Below are positions 37,401 through 52,400 of a DNA stretch of 64,000 nucleotides, one piece after another. A model generated the notes under the pieces. That model saw only the letters and a program-made list of their open reading frames with translations. It did not search any database and was not told the DNA's origin. Each line of letters starts with the position of its first letter. Position 1 is the stretch's first letter. This DNA comes from Nostoc sp. PCC 7524. Its GTDB lineage: Bacteria; Cyanobacteriota; Cyanobacteriia; Cyanobacteriales; Nostocaceae. The translations under genes and the position numbers were made by a program. The stretch covers positions 1,550,001-1,614,000 of the forward strand of contig NC_019684.1 in NCBI RefSeq assembly GCF_000316645.1, read 5' to 3'.

Positions 37401-40400
37401 AAGTGATATTTCTACCAATGACATCAACAGTGGTGTCTTCTGTATCTAGAATGGATGATCGCGATCGCAATCCCACATCAAATTGAGTGTTAATTTGCCC
37501 AACTCTCAGGTGATTTTCTGGGGAGTTGAGGTAAATATCACCTTGTAAAGCTGCGGCATTAATTACACCATCAATATCTAGATAGTTGGTAAATTCACCA
37601 ATAGAACCTTGTGTGGATTGCAGGTCAATTGCAGAACCTTGAATATTTAACTCGTTGGGCTGGTCGGCTGCGAGGATAGAACCTTGTGCTTGTAAATTGA
37701 CGCTACCCGTAGAGGAGATAATATTTACCAATATTCCGGCTGTGGGTGCTGCTAATGTGACATTGCCACCAGCATTGACTTGATCAATAAATAAGGTATT
37801 TTCTGCGACTTGTTTTAGATGAATCTCACCGATGACTTCGGCACTGAGTTTGCCGTCAGCAGCCAAACTGACTCTTAACGAGTTATCAGTTGTTAATCCC
37901 TTAACTGCACCCTCGGTACGTAATAGTAGACCCCCAGAAGTAGTAGTAATAGCGGCTGTGGCATCGGTGCCATTATCTAAGATGTCTCCAGCCGCTTGCA
38001 GACGCACATCATTACCAGCATTGAGGTGATTAATCTTCATATTGCCTGAAGATTGTACTGCTACCGCATCACCTGCATCTATGGTGAGGTTATTAGTAAC
38101 AGTAATGTCAATATCATCAATTAATTGCAGAGTTAAATGCTCAACTACGGCTTTATTCTGCACCAATTGTCCGTTGAGCAGATTGACATTTCTGCCTGTG
38201 TCTGTGTCATAACTGGTTCTGACTTTTTCCCACAGACGGAGATTACCATAGACTTGTTGTGATAAATCCAGTGTTGCGTCGTCACCTAGGTACTTGTAAA
38301 TACCGTATTCAGCCGCTTCATACTGTACTAGGACGGTTTGACCGGTCAAGATAGATACTTTTTGTTCAACTTTCCTCGTGGTTTGAGAGATCAAGTCAAT
38401 TTGTAGTTCTTGCCATAATGTTGTGTCAGTAAAGTCGGCTGTAGCTAGGTCAACACCTGTAGCATCATCGCCTAGGTAGGTGTAAATCTCGTAGGTTACA
38501 CCCACCACATCAGAGGCGGTGGCGGTGGAGAGAATTTGCTTATTGGCGGTTGATAAGCTGTCATAACCACCAGAAAAATCAATTGATATCTTATCTGAGA
38601 TGCTGCCTAACTGGGCATTTGTGCCTGTGGCTTTGACAGTTATATTTCGACCACTAATATTGATATTTTCGCTGCTGCTCAGACTTTGGTTCACCCCTAA
38701 GAACTCTGCATTAGGATACAGGAAGCTGTAGAGATTGGGAGACAGTGGATATTGCAGTGATTCTAAGGTGAAAGTACCCGCATCAATTTGTGCTTGTAAT
38801 AAGGGGTTGATGCTTCTGCCGATGAGTTTGGAACTAACTGACGGATCTTCGATGAAGCTGTCGATGATTGAACCATTGGTAGTTTCTAAATAAATGTCTC
38901 CGGTTACAGACTTGATGGATACTAAATCAGTTGTGCCAATTGAAGGTGTACCCAGTTTCATATCCCCTGATGTTTCTAGGAGATAGATGTCACCGTTGGC
39001 TTGGGCTGTCACTCCAGTGGTGCTGTTGATGCGAATTGGTTGGTTAGTTGCAGTTCCTATCGCCCCGCTTTGAGCATACAGTTCAATTTGTTGCCCAGTG
39101 ATCAGGGAATTAGAATTTTCTGGGGTAATTCCATGCTGTGCATTGATAATTACGTTACCACCAGTGGAGGTAATTGTTCCGATCACAAAGCTGCTGCTGG
39201 CGTTGTCTACTGAAACTGCTGTGACATCAATATTGCCACCTGCTGTCAAACTCAATGGGTGGGAACTGCCTTCAATATTTGCCTGGAAACCACCACCGAC
39301 ATTGACGTTATTGATTTTACTGAAAATTGCTACGGTTGGCGCAGATGTCACTGAACCATTGGTAGTGGTAAAACTGACGCTACCAGTATCAGGCGTTTCG
39401 ATGTTGCCCTGTAGGTAGATGTCATTTCTGGCATGAATCTTGATTTCTGGTGTGGCCGAACCCTGGATAAATTCAATATCAATGGGGTTATCGGCTGCTA
39501 AAGTGTGGGTGTAATAGTCTTTGAGTCCAGTAATGGTTGTGACTTTGGTGTGATAGGTTTTCTTCCTGAACCAACCACCGCCACTTGTCCAGTTGTCTAT
39601 AGTTCTGGAGAAATTGACGTAATTACTGTCAAATTTGTTGTTTTGTCTATCTGTAATGCTGCTAGTGCTGGTGGTGTCGGTATCCTCCCATTTACTGGTG
39701 TCTGTGAAGTCTTGGAGTGATAATTCTAGGTCAGCGTTGTTGCCTATGTAACGGTATATCTTGTTAGTAGAAACATCCCTCACTAGGGAAGTGTCTTTAA
39801 TCAGGTCTACGCTGTTATCGTTCCTTTGTTCATAGCTGATCGTGTATATAGGTACACTGATGTAATTGCTATCAAATTTATTATTTAGTCTATCGGTAAT
39901 ACTGCTAGTGCTGGTAGTGCCAGTATCTTGCCACTTACTTGTGTCTGTGAAGTCTTGGAGTGATAATTCTAATTCAGCGTTGTTATCTATGTAGCGGTAT
40001 ATCTTGTTATTTGAAACATCCCTCACAAGTGAAGTGTTTTGAATGAGGGCTACAGTAGGTATGCTGGGTGTAGCGATCGCCAAGGACTCAGACTCTAGCA
40101 GGGGTTGGTCATCACGGAAAGTAGTTTGTTCCCAGGCACGTCTTCCAGGATCTTTTGCTAGATCATCCCAATCAAAACCGAAGAGATTGAAGCTTTTCTT
40201 TTCAAACTTCTCAACTAAAACCTTTGTTTTCTCTTGTCCCTCTGTCCAAACGTACTGTAAGCCTGTAGTTGGTCGATATTGAATTGTGACGCTGAAGCTA
40301 TGGGAAATGGGAGAACCTTCCAGGGTGTAGTCAATGTTGGTAGTGCCTTCTCGGCGAGTTCCCGTATATTTGGTTTCTTTAATCTTGCCAGCACTAACAG

Positions 40401-43400
40401 TATACTCAACCTTTTTGAATTGCTTAGGATCGCTGTTGCTGTATGTGTCAACAAGCGTAATTATGCCTTCTCGGTTGGTAGTCGTGTCAATGCGGTTGAG
40501 AATGAGTTTGTAGGCACTTTCATTGTTAATATCGACGCTGGCGTAACCGTTAGCAACCTTGAGTTGACCATTACCTGTACTGAGAATTTGACCTGCTAGA
40601 GTAATTCTGCCACCTTGCGGCACAATATCTTCGATGACGATCGCACCCTGTGCCGCATCAAAGTAACCCTTCACTGGTACATTTTCCGTACCAAAACTCA
40701 CACCAGCCAGGATATTACCGTCATCATCGATCAAGCTTTGGGTAGTTGTACCAGGGTTGAAGTCAGGAGATATTTCCAATTCAACGGTATCGACACCACT
40801 TTGGATTAAGCCGTTGATATTGAGATAACGGGCTGTAACTGCGATCGCGCCTTGGGCTAAAATTGCAGATTGATTGCGCTTAATACCTGCATCTAAGTTC
40901 TGTCCTCCAACCTTGATACCCAATATTGTCTGTTCTCCAACATTCGACCCCTGGGTATAAGTTTCGGACTTCGGAGTCCCATTGACGTTGTATACTCCTG
41001 CCCGCGCTCCATTATAGTCAATGTATTGTCGGGGATCTTGATTGGTGTGCAACCAGTCCTCGGTATTCAGGTTAAAGTCTCTGACTGCCTGAATTGTCAC
41101 ATTTTCGCCTCTAATTTCCCCGGAGACGTTAATACTGCCTTCTTCATTGTTGATGTATAAATCCCCGGCTTCATTGACAACATCACCGATGATATACAAA
41201 TCCTGGTCAATCTGTGGTATTACCAGATTACCTATATTGTAGGCACTATTGGCGAAGGCATTCTGAACAATACTGATGTTCTTACTTTCTGCAACAAATT
41301 TATTCCGTGTTGCGTCTGGGACAAAGCTATTGGCATTCTCATTAATATCTACTTCCCAAGCTGCATCAGTATCATAACTTACTTCAGACAAAGACAATCT
41401 CTGGGTAGTATTGCCAATATAGCGGTAGACTTGATCACCATACTTAACTAATGTGGTGTTGGGAATTACATTTACACTAGCGCCACCAACTAGGATGTTG
41501 TTGACGTAAACATTTCCAGGTTGCAGGACTGTATACTTACCATCAATAACTGTGACTCGCTTGTTATCACGGATAACGGTGTCGTTGACTGTCAGGGTAA
41601 ATGGAGACTGATTGAGGATGTCAATTTCTGCACCAGAACGAGCCTTGAGTCTGTTACCTAGCAAGGAAGTGAAATCACCTGCACTCATGCTATCTGCTTC
41701 GATAAAGATTGAGCCTGGGGCTGCATAAATATCTGGCAAATTCACAAATAACAGATCCAACCCTCTCTTAATGACTTGGATATTTCGTCCATTGACTTCG
41801 ATTTTTTCCGATAAACCCAACTCTTTTAATGTGGTATCCAGTTCGGCTAATTGTACCTCATAACGGGCGATCGCTTCAGCCTTAGTTGAGTGATTAGCTA
41901 TCCACTCCAGAATTTTCTCCCGTTGTTCTAGTAACAAATTACCGACGTTGGCATAGGAGAGGGTGACTGCATCTAAGTCTTGCGGCTTAATAACGTAAAA
42001 CTTATCTGTGAGTTGTGCTTTTAAATCTTGTGTGACGTTACTTTGGTAAACTGTGTAGGCTTCTTGTTGTTCGGCTGTCAAGGTGGCACCTAGGTTTGTC
42101 CATCTAGCCGTGTTTGAGAAGTCCTCATTTTGCAGAATAATTGTATCGGAAGCACCTCCGGTAATGGGCTGGTATTGATAGTAATTACCAACTTCACCTC
42201 CTTGGTTAGCATTGGCAACTACCTTGACTACTGTGTCAGTGGAAATACTAAAGGTAATGTTATTTAAATCTAATCGGCTGTATTCATAGGCTGTATCTAA
42301 CGATAGTCCTAAAGCGGTTTTTTCATCATTGCTCAGTAGCGTTCCCAATTTGGAACTAGGTAACTGTTCTACACCATTTAAGCTCAGAGGCTTAATCTGC
42401 ACCACTGACTTGTTATTAATCCCGGCTTCAATGGTGGCATCAGTGCCAATATTGACTTGATTTGTACTGTTGACATTTGCCTGAATTGACGGTCTAGAAG
42501 CATCGGGAGTCAGAGGAAATCCGTAGGGAGGAATAGCTAAATTGACGAGGGTGCCATCAGTTCTGGCTCGTTCTCCACCTCCTATTCCTTCATTAGCCAC
42601 TAGGTTGACATCTTCTAGGGCTTGGATATTACTTGTGCCAGTAATGTCTACCTTGTTAGTTTCATTGATTGTGGCATTCAATACTGGAATACTCACACCG
42701 AAATAGCTGACTGTAGTAATTTCGGCATTGGCAAAACTATCTATGAGGTTGGGAACTGCAAAACTATCTCTACCTGCATAGAGATGAATATCACTGCCTT
42801 TAATAGTTGCATGATCAACTTTAATTTCATTGGTGGCGTTAGTAGTGGTTTTGGCATCTCCAGCATTAACTGAGCCAGCACCTAGAATTAACAGATTGTT
42901 GCTGGGAGCGAGACTAGAATCAGTGCGGGACGTGAGATAAACATCGCCAGTTTTATTTTCTAGAGTTGCCCCATTTAAGTTAACTCCGGCTTTGGTATTG
43001 GAATCTATTCTGGATAAACCCACGCCTAGAGCATAAACACCGGCACTTTCGATAATTACCTGGTCATAGGCAGTCACTTCATTGAGGGTTTCAATTTGCA
43101 GTAGTCCAGGATTGGCGTTTGTGCCGTTGACGGTAATATTAGTGCTGTTACCAATGTTAACTAAAGCTGCAAAGGGATTACTTGATGTACCGATATCTGT
43201 ACCACTTTCTAGAACTGTCAGCACTCCTGCACCAGCAGAGCCTGATTTGAGGTTGGCAGAGTTTAATAGTCCGATGGGGCTGTTTACAGAGTTCGTATAT
43301 CTATCTTTAGTCAGGCGGTTGATGGCGTTGATGATGACGTTATCGGCAGTTACCGTGGTGTTAGCACCAATATCTACATTGGCTTTCGAGGTAATTTCAT

Positions 43401-46400
43401 TATCTACACCTGCTCCGTTACCAACTGCGCCTCCGTAGGTATAACTGTCGGCGGAGGAGTCAACATCTTGGGTATGGCTGGAGGTGATAGACAGGGTTTT
43501 CACTGTGACTTGGGCATTGTCACCAATTTGTCCTATGGTGGCATAGTCACTGCTGAGAGTGGATTTCGCACCTCCGGCTGCCACTAACCCAGCCCCAGCC
43601 GCGACGCTTTCGGCTAACAGGTCATCGGTACTGGTGGCTATAATTCTTAAGGTGTTGGCGGTGACTTCTGTCCCGTCCCCGATGGTGGCTTCTAGTTCAT
43701 TTACATCGTTACCTCTACCCAAGTTAACGTCAGACACCATTGCTGTTACAGCTAGTCCTCCCAATGCCCCACCGTTGGCGGAACTTCTCGCCCGGTTGTT
43801 AGCTGTAGACTTAATTTCAATATCTCTAGTTGATGTTAGTCTTGTTCCTTCTACAAAGGCTTTGACTATCGTTTGGATATTGGCTTTGGCTTCGTTCCCG
43901 GCTCCTGCAAAAGTGGAGGCAGAAACACCTGCGGTTAAAGTTTTGTCAATGTTGGCAACTGAATCTGCGTGGACTCTTGTGTTAACTGAGTTAATAGTGG
44001 TGGTGATGGGAGTACCACTTGTCCAGGCTGTGGTGGCATCATTATCAACCCAGGCTTGGATGCTGCTGTTAATTTCATTTTCCACTATGGCTACACCCAA
44101 TGCCCCACTGATAATAGAAGCAGCAATAGTTACTACCGTGGCATCACTGGAGAGGAAAGCATCTTCCTTGGCGAGAATATCAACGTTACCACTGGTGGCA
44201 TTGACGGTGACAGGCCCAGTAATGTATGCGTCAACTTGATTATTGATTGTGTTGTCCAAACCAACTCCGCCACCACTCAAGGCAAAGCCTTTGACTGTTG
44301 CAGCAACCGATGCCACTACCGCCGTGACGTTGCTGATGCTGGCGCGACCAACATCGGCGGAGACTAAGACATTCCCTGTGTTAGCTTGGATGGTTTTAGC
44401 CGTGTCACTCTTAATGTAAGCTTGGACACTATTTGCAATTTTGTTGACTACTTTAGATGCCCCTACAGAGACTGATCCTCCTTCACCTATGACAGCAGCG
44501 ATCGCCGCCCCGACGGCATGGGCTTTAGTCACTTGACTATCGGATGTAGCTGTGATTTCTATGTCAGATCCGGCGGTAGCTTGGGTATTTTCTAAGTAGG
44601 CGTGGACGTTGCTGGCCATTTTGCTGGTTGATTCTGCTCCAGAGCCAGCTAAGGCTAAACCAGCAGTGCCTGCGGCGATCGCTACTGAACCGGCAAAGGA
44701 TACTGTTTCAATTGTTTCTGTGTTGCTGGCATTAACTTTGATGTTCCCGGTTGAGGTGGCTGTCGAATTTTTGATATATGCCAAAATTTCGTTGCCATAG
44801 CCTGAGTTATCGGTGATGGAATCATAGCCAATCAAGTTTCTCGCTAAGGAAACACCAATGGACCCTGCTGCTGCTGTAAATCCCCCAGAACCAGCAACGC
44901 CAACTGCTCCAGCCAATGCAGAGATGTATGAGGTGTTTCGGGCATCCAGTTTGATATCGCTGGCGTTGCCACCTTGGGTTTCGATGGTGCTGTTATCAAC
45001 GTATGCTTTGACGCTGTTGTTAATAATATTGGTTGATTCTGCTCCGACCCCAGCCAAAGACAACGCACCTGTCAAGAGACCGGAAGATACGGCAGCACTC
45101 ACAGATACTGCTACGGCATTGGAGGTGATCCTGGAATTTTCCATCGCTTCTATTGTCACAGAGCCATTTTTGGCTTCTACCTTATCAGCATTCTGAATGT
45201 AAGCGTGGACTTGATTGTTAATATCATTATGTGCCGAACTCACCCCTATGGAGGCGGCTACTGAGTTCTGTCCCAGAACTGCGAATCCTACTGCGGCTGC
45301 TCCGACTCTGGCTGTAATGTCGCTGGTATCATTGGCTTTCAAGGCGATGCTATTGGCAACAATTCCTGTATCTCTATCTCCGTCAATAAATGCACTGATG
45401 ACTTGGGCAATTTGATTATCAGCTAGAACACCTGCAACACCAAGACCAACATTGGTGCCACTGGCTTTCGCTGCAATGGCGATCGCTCCTGCACCAATAT
45501 CGGCGGTGATGCTGCCCGATGCTGTGGCTGTTTGTCTCAAGTTACCACTGGCTTGAATACTGGAATTTTCAATGTATGCCCTGACTTGGTTTTTCTTACC
45601 GTCGGAATGATTACCAATGAAGTTTTTTGCTACTGATGCGCCAATCGCTGCGGCTCCTCCTACTCCACCTGCACCTGTGCCGCCTGCTCCGCTACCTGCT
45701 ACGGCTACTACGTCAGCATCTATTGTGTTGTGGGAGTTGGCAGTCAATGTCACATCCCCAACGTCCCTGATGCTGCTGTCTTTGATGTAGGCGTTGGTAT
45801 CAGTGAAAATGAAATTGGTGGCTTCTGCTCCACCGCCATTCAAGGCTACACCCGTATTACCAAGGGCTGCTGATATGGCTACTGCGGTGGCAATAGTTTT
45901 TATCGTTGCGGCTGACTCTGCACTGATAGATATGCTGTTAGTTGTCACAGGTGCAGATGTAGAAGATGTGCTGCTACTAGGCGGTGCAGATACGCTGGAA
46001 TTATTAATATAGGCTTGAATGTTGTTCTTAATTTCATTTCTTGCTAAAGCCACACCCACGGCTATTGAGACGGAGGTACCCGTTCCCACTGAGAAGCCTA
46101 GTGTGCCACCACCTGCATTGGCAGTAATTTTGGAGGTATCTTGCGCTGTAATGGTTGTTCCTCCTGAGTTAGCAGCTGGGTTGCTGCCACCATTCCCAAC
46201 TATCTTACTGCCATCAATGTAAGCTTGAATGGTGTTTTTAATATCGTTGGTGGCTTCTGCTCCCACACCATTTAAGGCACCATTCAAGGCTGATGCAATG
46301 CTGTTACTAATCGCTCCACTGACTGATGCTGCTACGGCATCAGCGTCAATGGTGGCGTTGGATATGGCTTCTAGTGTTAGTTCACCTGTTCTAGTCTCTA

Positions 46401-49400
46401 CTTTAGTGTCTGCATTTTTGATGTAGGCTGTGACTTCGTTTTCGATATCATTACGTGCCAAACTCACCCCTATGGAGGCGGCTACTGAGTTCTGTCCCAG
46501 AACTGCGAATCCTACTGCGGCGGCTCCCACTCTAGCTGTAATGTCGGTGGTGTCATCAGCTTTCAAGGCGATGCTATTGGCAACAATTCCGGTATCTCTA
46601 TCTCCGTCAATAAATGCACTGATGACTTGGGCAATTTGATTATCAGCTAGAACACCTGCAACACCAAGACCAAAATTGGTGCCACTGGCTGTAGCTGCAA
46701 TGGCGATCGCTCCTGCACCAACATCGGCGGTGATGCTGCCCGATGCTGTGGCTGTTTGTCTCAAGTTACCACTGGCTTGAATACTGGAATTTTCAATGTA
46801 TGCCCTAATGTCATTAACTTCCTTTTCAGGAACGATTAACCCTGCCGCGTTTCTTTTCGCTTTGTAGCCAATGAAGTTTTTTGCTACTGATGCGCCAATC
46901 GTTACGGCTCCTGCAACTGTGCCACCTGCACCTGTGCTGCCTGCTCCGCTACCTGCTACGGCTACTACGTCAGCATCTATTGTGTTGTGGGAGTTGGCAG
47001 TCAATGTCACATCCCCAACGTCCCTGATGCTGCTGTCTTTGATGTAGGCGTTGGTATTAGTGAAAATGAAATTGGTGGCTTCTGCTCCACCGCCACTCAA
47101 GGCTATACCTGTATTACCGAGGGCTGCTGATATGGCTACTGCGGTGGCAATAGTTTTTATCGTTGCGGCTGACTCTGCACTGATAGATATGCTGTTAGTT
47201 GTCACAGGTGCAGATGTAGAAGATGTGCTGCTACTAGGCGGTGCAGATACGCTGGAATTATTAATGTAGGCTTGAATGTTGTTCTCAATCGTATTTCTTG
47301 CTAAAGCCACACCCACGCCTATTGAGACGCTATTTGCGTTCGCACCACCCAAAGAGAAGCCTAGTGTGCCACCACCTGCATCGGCAGTAATTTTGGAGGT
47401 ATCTTTCGCTGTAATGGTGGTCAATCCAGTATCGGCAACTATCTTACTGCCATCAATGTAAGCTTGAATGGTGTTTTTAATATCGTTGGTGGTTTCTGCT
47501 CCTACACCATTCAAGGCGACTGCAATCTTATCACCGATGGCACCACTGACTGACACTCCTACAGCAACAGCATCAATGGTGGCGTTAGATATGGCTTCTA
47601 ATGTCAGTCCACCCGTTCTTGCTGTGATTGTGGGGTTATTAGTGCCAAGGATATAAGCTTCAACTACATTCTCTACACTGTTGCGCGCTAAACTTGCTCC
47701 TATGGTTGCAGCTAGATTGTTGTCTTTTGCTACTGAGGCTGCAATGGCAACTGCACCCACGTTGGCTTCTATTTTTGTGATGTCATTAGCTTTAAGAATG
47801 ATGTTGTTAGCAGCAATTCCTTTATTACTATTGCCATTGATAAATGCTTGTACTCTAACGGCAACCTTGTTATCTGCTGCTGCTCCCGATAAACTGCCTG
47901 TAATGGCTGATGGAGTCGGTCTTATTGAGTAGTCTCTGGGTGGTTGTGCAGGTGGTTGTGCAGGTGGTTGTGCCGGCGGTTGTGCCGGCGGTTGTGCAGG
48001 TGGTTGTGCCGGTGGTTGTGCCGGCGGTTGTGCCGGTGGTTGTGCGCCTTTTGCAACTCCTTCAACAAAATTTATTAATGCTCCAAAATACGACAAAGCT
48101 CTTGCTGCTGCTACCCCTAATCGACTTCCTCCTAATGCTCCTGCTCCTGTTCCAACATCGGCAGTAATGGTTTCTTCATCTTCTAGTCCAAATGTAGCTG
48201 TTTGTGTCAGATTACCACGGGCATTGATCCTAGAGTTATCGATGTAGGCTCTGATTTCGTTACCGTCACCAACGTAATTTTGAGCGACTGATGCGCCGAT
48301 GGCTAAACCTGAGCTTCCTGATGCTGATATGGTGACTACTGCGGTTGTAATTTGGGATGTATTTTCTGCCTTCAGGGTTAAATCCGTGACACTATCAATA
48401 GTGCTGTCTTTAATGTAGGTGTTAGTGTTAGTGAGAATATCGTTTTTAGCATTTGCACCACCTCCACTTATAGAAATTGATTGGCTGCCCGTAGAACTAA
48501 TACCTGTGGCAGCACTTAGGGCAATAGATACGGCTACACTACGGGCAATAATTGTAGCATCAGAGTCTGCGATGATCTCTATGTTGTTACTGGTTGAAGA
48601 GACTTGAGCATTATCAATGTAGGCAGCAACTTGATTGTTAATCTTGTTTTGTGCTAGTGCTACACCTATAGCAATCGATAGTGGTGTCTTAGATGCGCCA
48701 GCAATGGCAGATGTTAAAGCTCCACCAGCCACAATGGAGGTGATTGTGGCAGTGTCTATTGCAGTGATAGTTATTTTCTCTTTTCCTTTCACTACTGCAC
48801 TATCTTTAATAGCCGCTTCCATGGTGTTTATAATGCTGTTATCTCCCTCACCACCTGCTCCAGCTAAAGCTCCACCAAATTTGCCAGCAATTCCACTGAC
48901 AGCAATAGAGCCTCCTAACGCGAAGCTGTCAATAGTAGCAGAGGAAGTAGCAGATATGGTAACTCCTCCATTTGTAGAATCAACTTGAGTATTTGTACCT
49001 TGAATAAAAGCTTGAATTTTGTTTTCTATGTCATTAACCGCTCTTGAGCCTCCCATCGTTGCCGATATAGCAACGGGAGAGCCAGGAATCACCCTCGAAT
49101 AAGCAACCCCTACACCACCTGCATCAGCTTCAATCTTAGATGTATCTTTAGCTGTAACGCTAATATCTCTACTGGCATCTACATCAGCACTGTTACGAAT
49201 ACTTGCTTCTATCGTATTTTTGATTCTGTTATCAGAAATCGCTCCAAATCCTGATAAACCCAATGAAAGTTTAGCGAAACCACCCGCAAGGTTATTGTGA
49301 AAGGAATTACTAGCGTCAGTGTTTGCAATTGCAACAGCACCAGCGATTGATAAGGCATCAATAGTAGCTTCTTCTAATGTAGCTGTAATACTCACGCCCC

Positions 49401-52400
49401 CTGTTGTGGACTGGACTGTAGATTTATCAATGTATGCCTTGATACTGTTCTCAATATCATTGGTGGCAACGGAAACTCCAATACTAATGGCACCAACACT
49501 ACCTCCCGTGCCTGACAGTAGCGCAATAGCTACACCACCTGCATCAGCTGTGATTGTCGATTTATCCTTTGCTTCTAGAGCAATATCGCCTATGCTACTG
49601 ACACTAGAAGAATTCTGAATGGTGGCTTCAATTGCCGTATTTTTAATCTTATTATCAGCCCCAGCCCCAGCCCCGGCAAAAACTCCACCTGATGCTCCGC
49701 TTGATCCATCTATGCTGCCACCTATGCTGAGAGCATCGATATCTGCTGTTGAGTAAGCTTTGATGGTGATAGCTCCATCCGTATCAATTTTGGAGTTATC
49801 TACATAGCTCTTGATGCTGTTTTCTATTTCATTTAGAGATACCGAAATCCCTACAGAACCTGAGAAGGCAGAAGACTTCTCACTTAAAGCACGGGAAAGA
49901 GCAATGGATACTGCTCCAGCATCAGCATCAATCTGGCTATCATCAGTGGCAATCATGCTGATATTACCTAAACTGATGACAGTTGATCTATTATCAATGC
50001 CTGTTTCAATGGTGTTGTTAATTTTGTTGCTTGTTCCTACACCAGCCCCACTGATAGCCAGTCCTCTGGATTGGCTGGCGCTAGATGAACCGACAGCCAA
50101 TGCCCCAGTCCAACCTACGGCAGAGATATGTGTGGTTGAATCAGCTTTGAGGGTGAGATCCCAAGAGGATGTCACCTGAGACTTGTCAATCTTGGCACGA
50201 GTTTTTGATGTGAATTGATTCTCTGCTACCGAAACCCCTACTGAGATAGATGTGCCACTGCTTTCTCCCAAGGCTAGAGCTACGGAAATCCCACCAGCAT
50301 CAGCGTCTATTTCACTGTCATTAATGGCTATCACGTCAATGCCGAAACCTGTGGTGGTAGTGATCACCTCACTATCGTTGTTGATTAAAGACTCAATGGT
50401 TTGGTCAATTTCGTTATGTGAACCAGCACCAGCCCCAACAAAACTAAAGGCGCTGGAGGTTGTAGAGGAACCACCAGAACCAGCAGCAGATATACTCACA
50501 GCTTGAATTTTTGCTGTTGATTTACTGTTGAGAGATACCTTACTACCAGCCGTTAAACGGGATTTATCAATCTTAGCTTTGGTCTTAGTAGTGATGGTGT
50601 TATTGGAGATTGCCGCACCAATACCAAGGGCTGTGGCTGATGTCTGTCCACGAGTTGAGCTGATCGCTAAACCACCTGCGATCGCTAAAATGTAACTATC
50701 ATCAATTGCACTCAGGGCAACAGCACCAGTAGTGTTAACACTACTGTTTTCTTGAATTAATGCTTCAACAGTGCTATTGATCTTGTTTTGCGAACCTGTA
50801 CCAGCCCCACTAATACTAAAAGCACTACCACTGACTGAGGAGGCATCAGAAGCAGTACCTCCGATACTTACAGCATATATCTCTGCGTTTGAGGTAGCAT
50901 CTAAAGTCACCTGTGCTGCCTGAACTGTTGAATTAGTCAAATAGGTGCGAACTTTATTATCGATTTCGTTGATGGCAACAGACACCCCAAAAGCACCAGA
51001 ACGAGCATTATTCAAATTTCCTCTGACTAGGGAGAGATTTACTGCCCCAGCTACTCCTACAATTTCAGATTCATCTTTGGCTTTTAAAGACAAATTACCT
51101 TGTGTCAGAGTAATTGTGGCATTTTGAGTGAAGGTTTCAACAACGTTATCAAAATTATTCCAAGTAAGTGAGACTGCACCTGAAAAAGTATTGATACTAG
51201 TGCTAGGTGGATCTGCTGGTGCTACAGCAGCGCCTTCCTGTACTCTTGCACCACCGAGTCCAACTGCCACACCAATCATTCGGCTTTTTTCTTCTGCATT
51301 CAGGCTGACATTGCCAACAGTGGTAACATTTGCACCAACAATAAAGGCACGAGTGTTATGTTCAATATCATGTGTACTCACAGCCCCAGATAATCCCAAT
51401 CTGGTAGTCTGATTTTGTAACTTAATTAATGATAATGCTCCTGATCCTGCACCAAAGTCTGTATCATTTTTGCTGTTGAGAGCAATACCTAGGGCTGTAC
51501 TGGGTGCCGCAACTCTAACATTGCCAGTGCTATTGATGTAGGATTGAGCTTTTTCATCTACATTTCTAACAGACACACTCCCTGCAACTCCTATTCCAAA
51601 GGAGGTGCTAGGATCGCTAAGAAGAGCCGTTGGGCTTGAGCCGATGAAACTACTACCAGTGTCAGCCCTCCTGGCAAGAGAACCGGCCAAGGTAGCTGAC
51701 ACTACATATCCGCTATTGCGAGCATTCAAATCAAGAACACTCCGACCTGCTTTTGGTGGTGTGTTGGTAGTTATATTGATATCCAAGCCAGAACCAGTGT
51801 TGAAGTTTTTAATCTCTCCTTTTTCACTGAAAATGGTCAGAGCATCAGCAACCTGTAGATAGGATAGTATATCCGGGATGCTTTCAATCTTGCTATCATC
51901 TTCGAGTTCAATTTCATTGCCAATTACTGCACGGGTGTTGCGGATAATTTTTGTGACATCAACAGTTGCTCCTATACCCAAACTACCTGCTGATGCTTGG
52001 ATAGCCCCTAAGTAGTTAATGCGCTTAATGTCACTATCGGCATCTAGATAAACTGGACCACCTGTAATTTTTGTGTTGCTGCCAATGTGAGCGATAGTTT
52101 CACTAGCGTGTACACTGGAACCTCCTGTTCCACTCAAGCCCCAACTATCAACCTGTCCTCCAGATTGGACTAAATTCAGCACAAAAACTTCTTCCTTGGC
52201 TGTGACTTCTAGCCCATCACCACCATCCCCCGTATGCACCATTGCACCATCTTCTATTTTGGCGATGGTTGTATTTGTCATTCCCTCCAACATCGCAGAT
52301 ACACCAATGCCCTTACCCGCACGATTACCGTAGATGTTGATGAAGTCCTCTGGAGATTTTTCATAAAACCCTAGAAGTACAACATCAAGCCCTAAATTCA

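Larger units (their letters stand above)
43310..51560 (-). repeat. About 25 tandem filamentous-adhesin repeats of about 105 residues
   Basis: Each unit reads like GAGxxNxIxNTIEAxI-x-NSSV, then DIxLxAxDxSxIxADAGG, then SIGVSVAxNxIxNxIKAYI, an alternation of beta strands with Ala/Gly/Ser-rich strands. It resembles the tandem repeats of large leukotoxin/LktA-type filamentous adhesins; that family name is from memory. Inter-copy divergence is moderate except in the recent duplication at 45215-47700. Confidence 0.8.
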
